64,000 nucleotides of DNA from an uncultured Actinomycetes bacterium (GTDB taxonomy: Bacteria; Actinomycetota; Actinomycetes; Mycobacteriales; Nakamurellaceae). Under the pieces are notes generated by a model. That model had not been told where the DNA came from and ran no database searches. It saw only the letters and a list, made by a program, of their open reading frames with translations. This document shows positions 1-6,604 of the stretch, piece after piece (the first letter of the stretch is position 1; the number at the start of each line of letters is the position of its first letter). The translations under genes were made by a program, and so were the position numbers. The DNA lies in assembly GCA_937926105.1 (NCBI GenBank), contig CALANS010000112.1, positions 1 to 64,000 of the forward strand, in the 5' to 3' direction.

Positions 1-71
1 TGACTCCATCCTCGTTTCCAAGGTCATGAGCCTCCAACAAACCCGGGGCGGTTCACCTCGCCGAGGAGATC

Positions 72-455
72 GTGCAGGACGCGTTCGCCGAACTGGTGTC
101 CCGCTGGGATCGGCTGGACCCGGAGCGGGCGTTGGGGTACCTATACCGATCCGTGGCGAACGGTGCGAAGTCGGCACTGCGCCGCCGGCGAACCGTGCGC
201 ACGCACCGGCCGGACCCTGCTCCCGACGAGCCGGGCGCGGACGCCGCGGTGCTGCGCGCCACCGGGCACGACGCGCTGCTGGGCGCCGTGTCGCGGCTTC
301 CGGTCCGGCAGCGACAGGTGTTGGTGCTGCGCTACTTCGCGGAGCTGTCCATCGCCGAGACCGCGGCCGCGCTCGGCCTGTCCGGCACCGCCGTCACCGC
401 CGCGACGCACCGCGCCGTGGCATCCCTGGCCCGGCACCGCGAGGAGTTCCGATGA
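72..455 (+). CDS. ECF/SigE-type sigma factor, 5' end damaged
   Basis: The 127 residues from a GTG at 72 carry the end of sigma region 2 (AEEIVQDAFAEL, whose first residues lie upstream of this GTG) and a complete region 4 with the helix-turn-helix LSIAETAAALGLSGTAVTAA. Proteins of this family usually run to about 160-200 residues, so some 40 N-terminal residues are missing. The reading frame stays open back to a TGA at 27-29, and neither of the other two frames supplies the missing core-binding part, so a rearrangement or old frameshift near position 40 is likelier than a wrong start. The product would direct RNA polymerase to a few promoters, if still functional. The stop overlaps the ATG of the next micro-ORF (ATGA at 452-455). 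Seen: the motifs and the break. Inferred: loss of function. Confidence 0.6.
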   Translation: MQDAFAELVSRWDRLDPERALGYLYRSVANGAKSALRRRRTVRTHRPDPAPDEPGADAAVLRATGHDALLGAVSRLPVRQRQVLVLRYFAELSIAETAAALGLSGTAVTAATHRAVASLARHREEFR

Positions 456-581
456 GCGCTTGCGCGAAGAGCAAACAAACACCGATGAGCGCTTGCGCGA
501 AGAGCAAACAAACACCGATGAGCGCTTGCGCGAAGAGCAAACAAGCACCGATGAGCGCTTGCGCGACGGGAAGTGAGCACC
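451..581 (+). repeat. MIRU-like tandem repeat, 33-bp unit, at a stop/start junction
   Basis: Three full copies of a 33-bp unit (451-483, 484-516, 517-549; the third differs by one base) are followed by a 32-bp fourth copy whose second half is degenerate (550-581). Each unit begins GATGAGCGCTTGCGCGA. The array fills the gap between the sigma factor stop and the ATG of its membrane partner. A single copy of the same unit lies 25 kb away at 25743-25774, also between two coupled genes. Mycobacterial MIRUs sit at such junctions too, but their sequence is different. Confidence 0.9.
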
Positions 582-586
582 GATGA
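452..586 (+). CDS. 44-residue repetitive coupling peptide encoded by the tandem repeat
   Basis: The repeat array stays open in one frame. Its ATG at 452 overlaps the sigma factor stop (ATGA) and its TGA at 584-586 overlaps the ATG of the next gene at 583 (ATGA). The predicted peptide repeats MSACAKSKQTP three times and ends in a degenerate copy. The double overlap would let ribosomes pass from the sigma factor through the repeat into the membrane partner by reinitiation, so it may serve coupling rather than a peptide function. Whether the peptide is stable is unknown. The same arrangement recurs at 25744-25779. Confidence 0.35.
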   Translation: MSACAKSKQTPMSACAKSKQTPMSACAKSKQAPMSACATGSEHR

Positions 587-1485
587 CCGCCCAGATCGAG
601 CAGGACCTGCGCGAGGCGTTCCACGCGGCGGCGGCGGCGGTGCATCCCGGTGTCCGCCGGCCGCCCGGCACCGCGGGCTCGGTGATCCCAGAACACCGCA
701 CGAGGACCCGGCGCTGGCTGGTGCCGGCGGTCGCCGCCGCCGTCGTCGCGGCGATCGGGTTGCCGCTGCTGGCCTTCGCCCTGCTACGCGGCGCCGCCGG
801 CCCGGACATCCAGGCCGCATCGGCGGTGACGGTGTCGGGCGGCCGCGCCACCGTGGCGGGTGTCAGCTTCCCACTGCCGGACGGCTGGACCGCACAGACC
901 GTCGCGCACACCGACACGTCGGTCAGGGTATGCGTCGCGGCGCATCCGGCCCCCGACTGCGACGGTGTGACGGTGCGCATCGCGGTGCCCGCGGGCGACG
1001 GCAGCATCACGCCGTTGCGAGACCCGTTGTCCACGTCGCTGCTCGACCCTCCGGCCGCGACGCCGGCGGACGACCCGCCGGCCGCGCCGACCGCCGGCGA
1101 ACCGGGATCGCTCGTTCCCAGCGGAGGCAGCACTGCCGCGGACGCCGCTACGGCCGGTAGCGCGGGCCCCATCAGCACGGCGCCAACCTGGGACCCGCGG
1201 ACAGCGACCTGTCCCATCATCGTGGACACCGCCCCGCTCGGCCGCCGTCCCGCTGTGCACCTATCGATCGGACTGTGCGCCTCGGGCAGCCCACAGTCCT
1301 CGGACTGGTTCGTCACCGATGGATCGCTGGTGATCTCCACGCCGCGCGGTGTCGCCGCGGCCCAAGCAGCCAGTATTGCGACCGGGCTGGACTTCTCGGG
1401 GTATCGGCACGCCTATGGCCCGCAGATCATGTTCCTGTCCGAGCCGGGGGCTGCCAGCTCCGACCCGGTCCCCCCGACCGGGTGA
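583..1485 (+). CDS. Single-pass membrane protein, putative anti-sigma partner
   Basis: This 300-residue protein has a short cytoplasmic N-terminus (about 45 residues), one membrane segment (about residues 46-70, WLVPAVAAAVVAAIGLPLLAF) and a large outer part containing a Thr/Ala/Pro-rich linker at about 150-200. I do not recognise a named domain and see no zinc-binding HxxxCxxC anti-sigma motif. Its role as a sigma-factor partner rests on position: it follows the sigma fragment through a translationally coupled micro-ORF, and the same sigma/single-pass-membrane arrangement occurs at 17611-20048. The start is fixed by the ATGA overlap at 583. Confidence 0.7.
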   Translation: MTAQIEQDLREAFHAAAAAVHPGVRRPPGTAGSVIPEHRTRTRRWLVPAVAAAVVAAIGLPLLAFALLRGAAGPDIQAASAVTVSGGRATVAGVSFPLPDGWTAQTVAHTDTSVRVCVAAHPAPDCDGVTVRIAVPAGDGSITPLRDPLSTSLLDPPAATPADDPPAAPTAGEPGSLVPSGGSTAADAATAGSAGPISTAPTWDPRTATCPIIVDTAPLGRRPAVHLSIGLCASGSPQSSDWFVTDGSLVISTPRGVAAAQAASIATGLDFSGYRHAYGPQIMFLSEPGAASSDPVPPTG

Positions 1486-1501
1486 CATGCCCGGCGCGGG
1501 G

Positions 1502-2017
1502 TCAGTCGGCCGCGTCGATCTTGCGTTGCAGGTACGCCGAGAAGTAGCCGGCATATCGGCGCTGCAGGTCGGGACGGCGCCAGTCGTGGCCGTCGATCAC
1601 ACCCCGGCAGGACGGCGTGCCGCAGTGGCAGGCCATCTGCCCGTCGTAGTCGTCGAACAGCGCGTAGTCGGTGGTCAGTTCCTCCCCCGCGGCGACGTCC
1701 CGCATGGCGACCAGCACGATGTTGCCGGCGAAACCGACGCTGGGCTCGCAGGAGTGGTTCAGGAACAGCATGACCGGCTCGTACTCGTCGTCGGTCAGCG
1801 CGACCAGGTGCAGCTCGTCGGTGATTTGCACGTCGGAGTTGCGCAGCTTTTCCGGCAAGGCGGCGAGCCGCGCGGTGGTGACGATGTGCCCGCCCTTCAC
1901 GGCAACCACGTCACCGGCGTTGATCGGCTGCACGGCGACCAGGCCGCGCCCGGCGATCAGGCTGTCCACACCCTTGCGTGCCTTCGGGCTGATCCATGTT
2001 GCGACCATGCTTGCCAC
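1502..2017 (-). CDS. SET-domain protein (putative lysine methyltransferase)
   Basis: This 171-residue protein has the core SET motifs: FLNHSCEPSVGF (NHSC at 87-90), GEELTTDYALFD (catalytic-type Tyr at about 118) and a small post-SET cluster CHCGTPSCRG (Cys 130, 132, 137) that could bind zinc with the NHSC cysteine. SET enzymes move a methyl group from S-adenosylmethionine to a lysine side chain; most are eukaryotic, but short stand-alone bacterial versions are known. The substrate here cannot be inferred. It lies downstream of ltrA on the same strand, separated from it by a large inverted repeat, so it may be transcribed separately. Confidence 0.85.
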   Translation of the reverse strand: MASMVATWISPKARKGVDSLIAGRGLVAVQPINAGDVVAVKGGHIVTTARLAALPEKLRNSDVQITDELHLVALTDDEYEPVMLFLNHSCEPSVGFAGNIVLVAMRDVAAGEELTTDYALFDDYDGQMACHCGTPSCRGVIDGHDWRRPDLQRRYAGYFSAYLQRKIDAAD

Positions 2018-2048
2018 CGTACCGATCGATCCGGAATCGCTCGTCCTG

Positions 2049-2108
2049 GCAACGGTTTCCTCGTCCTCGCAACGCGCCCAACCGTTGCTAGGACGACGAA
2101 ACCGTTGC
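2049..2108 (-). terminator. 26-bp inverted repeat after ltrA (terminator or repeat element)
   Basis: The arms 2049-2074 and 2083-2108 are complementary over 26 bp with two mismatches around an 8-nt loop. The outer arm ends on the first base of the ltrA stop codon. The arms start and end with GCAACG/CGTTGC, so this hexamer pair occurs twice per arm. There is no T-tract, as is usual for actinobacterial terminators. It could separate ltrA from the SET gene or be a dispersed palindromic repeat. Confidence 0.6.
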
Positions 2109-3478
2109 TAGGTCGCGACTTCTGCTGGAGCCTGGCCGTCCCTCGCAGCCCATCGACGGTGGACCGGCCCGTAGCAGACCATCCAGCCGATCACGGCGGC
2201 AAGCACCGCCGCCAGGACCCAACCCGGCCAGCCCGGCCCCCACACTGCACCAGCCAGCAGCGCCACCAGGCCGGCCGGCAGCGCCCAGCCCCACAGCCAG
2301 CTACGCGGCGCCCCGGACAGCGCACCGCCGACCGCCGAGGCCAGGAAATACAGCGCCAGTGCCACACATCCCACCCAGCGCAGGCCTGCCGGAACCCCGT
2401 CACCGCTGTGCGCCACTGCCGCTCCCAGCCCAACGGACAGCCCGACGATGCCCGCGGTGCTGGCCAGGTGCACCGGCAGCGCGACGCCCGCCCGCAGCCG
2501 CGCCGCCTGCTCCTGCGGTGATCCGGTGAAGCCATAGGAGAACGTGAGCCACCACAGGCCGATCAGCGCTAGGAACCCGGCTGCTGCCCCCAGCGAGACC
2601 GTCCACGACCAGTCGACCCGGGTGGTGGCCGTGACGATTTGCGTCACCGCCTCGCCCAGCACGATGATCGTGAACAGGCCCAGCCGCTCCGCCAGGTGTG
2701 GCCGGTTCACCCGGGCGACCTTCAACGCCTGGAACCGGTCTCGTCGCCGGGCGCGGCGCCCGCCCTGCTTGCCCGAATCCGCTGTGCTGCCCTGCTTGCT
2801 CGGACCCGCCGAGCCGCTCTGCGTGCGGCGGCTGTCCGCTCCTCCCCGGCCGCGAGACGCCTGCTGCCGCAACCGCTCCTGGCGAATCCGCTGGCCCTGC
2901 TCGAAGCGACGCTGCATCACCTCGGGCTCGCGGGACGCCAGAGCCGAGAAAACCAGGTCGACGAGAATTCCGGCCGCCCACAGGTAGTACCGGGCCGGTG
3001 GGTCGATCCAGAACCCGACGATGAAGGGGATCAGGCCGCCGCCCTGCTGCGCCAACGGCCAGTCCAGCACCGCCTTGCCGGAGCCGGCCAGGCTGCGCAT
3101 CGCCAAGGTCCGGCCGACGAGATAGGCGACCGCGAACGCGACGTCCCTGCCGTGCCCGACCTGCGGGATCGCCGCCGCCATCACGGCGATGCAGGCCATG
3201 CCGAACAGTATCGCCCTGCGGTGCGCCCGCTCGCCCTCCACGTTGGCGTAGAGCATGTATGCCGTCCAGACGATCCACAGCGCGCCGTACATCACGGCGG
3301 ACTCCGCGACGCCGGCCAGCGTGTCGTGCTCGTGGGTGCGCTCGGCGACCATCGCGACGGCCACCACCACGACCAGGTCGAAGAACAACTCCAGCCAGCT
3401 GGCGCGCTGCTCCGGATCCTCCGTCCCCGAACCGGCAGCCCGCTGCCCCGGGAACGCGTGCTCCTGATGCTCCGTCAC
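2108..3478 (-). CDS. ltrA: LtrA family membrane protein (low temperature requirement protein A)
   Basis: The 456-residue protein starts its membrane part with the family's hallmark RASWLELFFDLVVVVAV (about residues 25-42) and has about ten to twelve hydrophobic segments. LtrA was named from a cold-sensitive Listeria mutant; its biochemical role is not known. A charged, low-complexity loop rich in Arg, Gln, Ser and Gly (about residues 195-250) interrupts the membrane domain and is longer than I would expect for the family. The gene is divergent from the TipA-like regulator. Confidence 0.85.
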   Translation of the reverse strand: MTEHQEHAFPGQRAAGSGTEDPEQRASWLELFFDLVVVVAVAMVAERTHEHDTLAGVAESAVMYGALWIVWTAYMLYANVEGERAHRRAILFGMACIAVMAAAIPQVGHGRDVAFAVAYLVGRTLAMRSLAGSGKAVLDWPLAQQGGGLIPFIVGFWIDPPARYYLWAAGILVDLVFSALASREPEVMQRRFEQGQRIRQERLRQQASRGRGGADSRRTQSGSAGPSKQGSTADSGKQGGRRARRRDRFQALKVARVNRPHLAERLGLFTIIVLGEAVTQIVTATTRVDWSWTVSLGAAAGFLALIGLWWLTFSYGFTGSPQEQAARLRAGVALPVHLASTAGIVGLSVGLGAAVAHSGDGVPAGLRWVGCVALALYFLASAVGGALSGAPRSWLWGWALPAGLVALLAGAVWGPGWPGWVLAAVLAAVIGWMVCYGPVHRRWAARDGQAPAEVAT

Positions 3479-3568
3479 CGGCCCCTCCGATCCCCGTCAC
3501 CGCCGTGCTGCCCGCCCGATCTTCCTCGCCGCGGCCGGCAGGTCAGAACACGAACGCAGAAATTCTCC

Positions 3569-3599
3569 TTGACCCTCACGTAACGTCAGGGCCCAGGCT
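3569..3599 (+). promoter_or_regulatory. MerR-type promoter with 19-bp spacer and palindromic operator
   Basis: A -35 TTGACC (3569-3574) and a -10-like CAGGCT (3594-3599) are separated by 19 bp. The spacer region holds the near-perfect palindrome CCCTCACGTAACGTCAGGG (3573-3591). An overlong spacer spanned by a dyad is the known architecture of MerR-family targets, where the regulator bends and untwists the DNA. It lies 55 bp upstream of the TipA-like gene start and predicts autoregulation. Confidence 0.8.
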
Positions 3600-3653
3600 G
3601 GTTGCCATCCGGGCCGAGGGCCGGCCCGGATGTCCTCACGGGAGGGGACGCAG

Positions 3654-4436
3654 ATGCCGTACACGGTGGGCCGGGCGGCCCGGCTGGGTGGGGTGACGAT
3701 CCGGACGTTGCACCACTACGAGCACATCGGCCTGCTGGTCCCGTCCGACCGCAGCAGTACCGGATACCGGCTGTACTCCGAGTGCGATCTGGATCGGCTC
3801 ACCCGGGTCCTGTACTACCGCGAGCTCGGATTCTCCCTGCAGGACATCGCGACCCTGCTCGACGACACGGACACGAAGGTCGGCGTCGGCGAGCACCTGG
3901 AGCGCCAGCACAAGCTGCTCACCGAGCGGCTGCACCGGCTGCAGGCCATGGTCGCGTCCATCGAAAAGGAAATGGAGGCAACGATGACGGGCCATCAGCT
4001 CACCCCCGAGGAGAAGCTGGAGATCTTCGGCGCGGACTACGACCCTGGCTGGGAGTCCGAGGCCGAGCAGCGGTGGGGCGGGACCGACGCCTGGCGGCAG
4101 TCCCAGGCGCGCACCAACAAGTTCAGCAAGGACGACTGGCGCCGGGTCAAGGCCGAAGGTGACGCGTTCAACGCCGACCTGGTATCGGCGTTCACCTCCG
4201 GCGCAGCGCCGGACTCCGAGCAGGCCATGGCGTTGGCCGAGCGACACCGCGGCATGATCGAGCAGTACTACGACTGCTCATACGCGATGCAGCGCGGCCT
4301 GGCGGACATGTACCTGGCCGACGAGCGCTTCACCCGGACCTACGAGGACCTTGCGCCCGGTCTGGCGCAGTGGGTGCACGACGCCATCCACGCCAACGCC
4401 GACCGGCACCCGGAGCAGGGCAAGGGTTGGACATAG
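3654..4436 (+). CDS. MerR family regulator with TipAS ligand-binding domain
   Basis: Residues 1-70 form the winged HTH (YTVGRAARLGGVTIRTLHHYEHIGLL), followed by a coiled-coil dimerisation helix and a C-terminal TipAS domain (about 110-260; LTPEEKLEIFGADYDPGWESEAEQRWG). The total of 260 residues matches TipAL of Streptomyces, which senses thiopeptides and other cyclic compounds and switches on multidrug-resistance genes. I start it at ATG 3654 because GGGAGGGG lies just upstream (3640-3647); an in-frame ATG at 3630 adds eight residues without such a site. The ligand and other targets are unknown. An internal start near the TipAS domain (ATG at about 3972 or 3984) could make a short TipAS form, as in Streptomyces. 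Confidence 0.9.
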   Translation: MPYTVGRAARLGGVTIRTLHHYEHIGLLVPSDRSSTGYRLYSECDLDRLTRVLYYRELGFSLQDIATLLDDTDTKVGVGEHLERQHKLLTERLHRLQAMVASIEKEMEATMTGHQLTPEEKLEIFGADYDPGWESEAEQRWGGTDAWRQSQARTNKFSKDDWRRVKAEGDAFNADLVSAFTSGAAPDSEQAMALAERHRGMIEQYYDCSYAMQRGLADMYLADERFTRTYEDLAPGLAQWVHDAIHANADRHPEQGKGWT

Positions 4437-4441
4437 CCGGT

Positions 4442-4507
4442 GCCGCCGGGTGGGTCGCAGCCAGGGCCGCCGGGTGGGTCGCAGCCAGGGCCGCCGGGTG
4501 GGTCGCA
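4442..4507 (+). repeat. 24-bp direct tandem repeat, 2.75 copies
   Basis: Two identical 24-bp units (4442-4465, 4466-4489) and an 18-bp partial third copy follow the TipA-like stop codon. The unit contains GCCGCCGGGTGGGTCGCA. No coding frame through it is convincing. Replication slippage is the simple explanation. Confidence 0.85.
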
Positions 4508-4623
4508 TGCGCGAAGTTCGCCCAAATGTGACTCATGGTGCTGGTGGGACGATGTTCGGGCATGCCGGGGAAGTTGATCCACGCGGGGCGGTGGGCGGGG
4601 CGGCCGGCGGTACGGTGACGGGC

Positions 4624-5073
4624 ATGTCCGCCGATCGCCCGCCCGAGGGCGCACGCACCGAGTCGGACGGGCGGGAACCGGTGTTGCAGCGTCGGCGGTT
4701 TCGGCCGTGGGCATACGCCGCGTGGGTGGTGACGGGCATCCTGTGGGGCCTATCGCTCGCCTCGGCGCAGTCGGTCGGGCTGTTCCTGATGCCGCTGGCG
4801 CTGATCGGAACGGTATGGCTGTGCCTGGGCTACACCCGGCCGGAGGCCTGGCCCGGTCTGCTGGGCGGGCTGGGCCTGGTCGGGTGCTACCTGGCGTTCC
4901 TGCACCGGCACGGACCGGGGCGCTATTGCACCGATCCCACCGTTCCGGCGACCTGCGCGGAGCTGCTCAATCCGTGGATCTTCGTCACCGCCGCCGTGTT
5001 GCTGCTCACCGGATGCGCGCTGATCTCCTGGCGCTGGTACACCACATTGATCACGCCCCGCTACCGCCGCTGA
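4624..5073 (+). CDS. Small multi-pass membrane protein, unknown function
   Basis: From ATG 4624 the product has 149 residues: a charged 35-residue N-terminus and about four membrane segments (WAYAAWVVTGILWGLSLA, VGLFLMPLALIGTVWLCL, LLGGLGLVGCYLAFL and IFVTAAVLLLTGCALI). Two extracytoplasmic cysteines in a CTDPTVPATC stretch might form a disulphide. The open frame reaches back to 4351 only because of the tandem repeat; the upstream part overlaps tipA and is not credible. It ends just before a strong bidirectional terminator. I do not recognise the family. Confidence 0.7.
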   Translation: MSADRPPEGARTESDGREPVLQRRRFRPWAYAAWVVTGILWGLSLASAQSVGLFLMPLALIGTVWLCLGYTRPEAWPGLLGGLGLVGCYLAFLHRHGPGRYCTDPTVPATCAELLNPWIFVTAAVLLLTGCALISWRWYTTLITPRYRR

Positions 5074-5088
5074 ACTCTCTCTCTGCGC

Positions 5089-5140
5089 GCGCTTGTGTGT
5101 CTGAGGTGGCGCCAGAGCGCCACCTCAGACACACAAGCGC
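5089..5140. terminator. Bidirectional terminator, perfect 24-bp stem
   Basis: Arms 5089-5112 and 5117-5140 pair perfectly over 24 bp around a CAGA loop. Flanking CTCTCTCT and AGAGAGAG tracts can lengthen the stem. It lies between the converging genes ending at 5073 and 5154. The stem shares its core (GCTTGTG, GTCTGAGG, GGCGC) with the hairpin at 63123-63180. Confidence 0.9.
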
Positions 5141-5153
5141 AGAGAGAGGGAGC

Positions 5154-6482
5154 TCAGGCGCCGGTGGCGACGGGGGCCTGATCCTGCAGGGCGGCCAGCA
5201 CCTGCGGATCCTGCAACTGCATCCAGGCGATCACATCGGAGTAGGTCGCGCAGTACACGTCCTTGCGGCCGCAGGTGTCCTTCATGAATGCCAGCGCCGG
5301 CTGGTTGAACGAGTCGCCGTTCCAGTTGTTGAAGTGGTTGGCGATCAGCACCGGTGCCCGGTTGCCGTGGTAGGCCTGGTCGAACATGTAGTCGTAGGTC
5401 TGCCGCACGATGGAGCGCAGCTCCGGCGCGGTCTCCGGCTCATCCGCCCCGCCGTTGAACTTGACCCAGAAGTTGTAGTCCATGGCCATCACCATGTCCT
5501 TGAACCCAGGCGAGTACACATACGGCATCGGGAACTCCCAGATGCCCTGGATCTGCTTCGGCCAGGCGATACCGGTGTAGAGGTTCTTGGAACTGTCGTA
5601 GGTCATCCCGTGCTTGCGCCATGCCGGGATCATTTTGTCCAGATCGCCCTCCAGGCACGGGGTTCGGCCACCCTTGATCGCGCTGGGCGGCACCTTCAGC
5701 GCCGGTTCGGCCGATCCGTAATCGTTGATCTTCTTCCAATCGCGCATGAAGCCGAAGAACTGATCCAGCTCGTCATTCCAGTCCGCCGTCGACCAAGCGT
5801 CGCCGGACGGGTCGGCGCCGACGCAGAAGTGCCCGTTGTAATGCGTGCCGATCTCGTGCCCGCGCGAGTACGCCAGGTTGAGATCGCGTACCTCCGTGAG
5901 GATCTCTTCCTTGGTGCCGCCGAATCCGATGGACGCCTTGCCCGGCGAGTGTCCGGGTCCGGTGTAGGCGTCGGCGTTCGCCGACTCCACCAGGTAGATG
6001 CCGGACAGGAACCCGGTGAACCGAGAGTCGGTGGGCTTGGCGGCATCCATGAACAGGTGCCACTTCTCGTGTGAGCCGGCCCCGTCGAAGGAGAAGATGA
6101 CGAACTGCGGCGCGCGCTCCCCGGGCTTGAGCTTGCGCATCGGAATGTTGGACGCCGGCCGGCCGTCGCCGGGGGCACTGGACGCCGTGGTAGATCCGCT
6201 GGTGCGGGGGGTCGACCGGGTCGGCTTCGCCGGTGAGGTCGAGGTGTCGGCGCCGTCGGCTCCGGACGTCCCACCGCCGGCCGTGGGGCTGCCGTCGTCG
6301 CCGGTGGCCCCGTCACCGCTGGGCTGCCCGGTCCTGGTGTCCGGCAGGTAGCTGGTCTCGGTCACGGTCACGACGCCCGAAGCGCCGTCGTTTTCCCCGC
6401 GGTTGCCCTGGTAGATCAGCACACCGGTGACGGCGGCGATCACGATCACCACGCCGATGATCAGGTATCTGGCCTGCATCAA
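5154..6482 (-). CDS. Membrane-anchored polysaccharide deacetylase-like protein
   Basis: The 442-residue protein has an N-terminal membrane anchor (residues 6-24), a Ser/Thr/Gly/Pro-rich linker (about 30-115) and a NodB-like catalytic domain. Key residues of the carbohydrate esterase 4 fold are visible: FSFDGAGS (Asp133) and GHEIGTHYNGH with the metal-binding H-x3-H (His214, His218). Family members remove acetyl groups from peptidoglycan, chitin or related polymers outside the membrane. The substrate cannot be read from the sequence. A second ATG at 6479 is equally possible as the start. It converges on the preceding gene and shares a terminator with it. Confidence 0.8.
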   Translation of the reverse strand: MMQARYLIIGVVIVIAAVTGVLIYQGNRGENDGASGVVTVTETSYLPDTRTGQPSGDGATGDDGSPTAGGGTSGADGADTSTSPAKPTRSTPRTSGSTTASSAPGDGRPASNIPMRKLKPGERAPQFVIFSFDGAGSHEKWHLFMDAAKPTDSRFTGFLSGIYLVESANADAYTGPGHSPGKASIGFGGTKEEILTEVRDLNLAYSRGHEIGTHYNGHFCVGADPSGDAWSTADWNDELDQFFGFMRDWKKINDYGSAEPALKVPPSAIKGGRTPCLEGDLDKMIPAWRKHGMTYDSSKNLYTGIAWPKQIQGIWEFPMPYVYSPGFKDMVMAMDYNFWVKFNGGADEPETAPELRSIVRQTYDYMFDQAYHGNRAPVLIANHFNNWNGDSFNQPALAFMKDTCGRKDVYCATYSDVIAWMQLQDPQVLAALQDQAPVATGA

Positions 6483-6604
6483 GCCCCTCGCTTCGTCTGG
6501 CAGGTCGGTTGCCCGCTCGCCACCCTAACGGCGCGGCGATCATGCCATCCTGACGTGCCAGGGCCCGCGAGGGTTGCCCCCGCGCCGGACGGGGCGCCCG
6601 GGAT

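Noticed and set aside
141..1340. Long open frame on the minus strand opposite the sigma/membrane pair
   Set aside because: It crosses the tandem repeat and two convincing + strand genes, has low-complexity composition and no domain; a GC-rich shadow frame.
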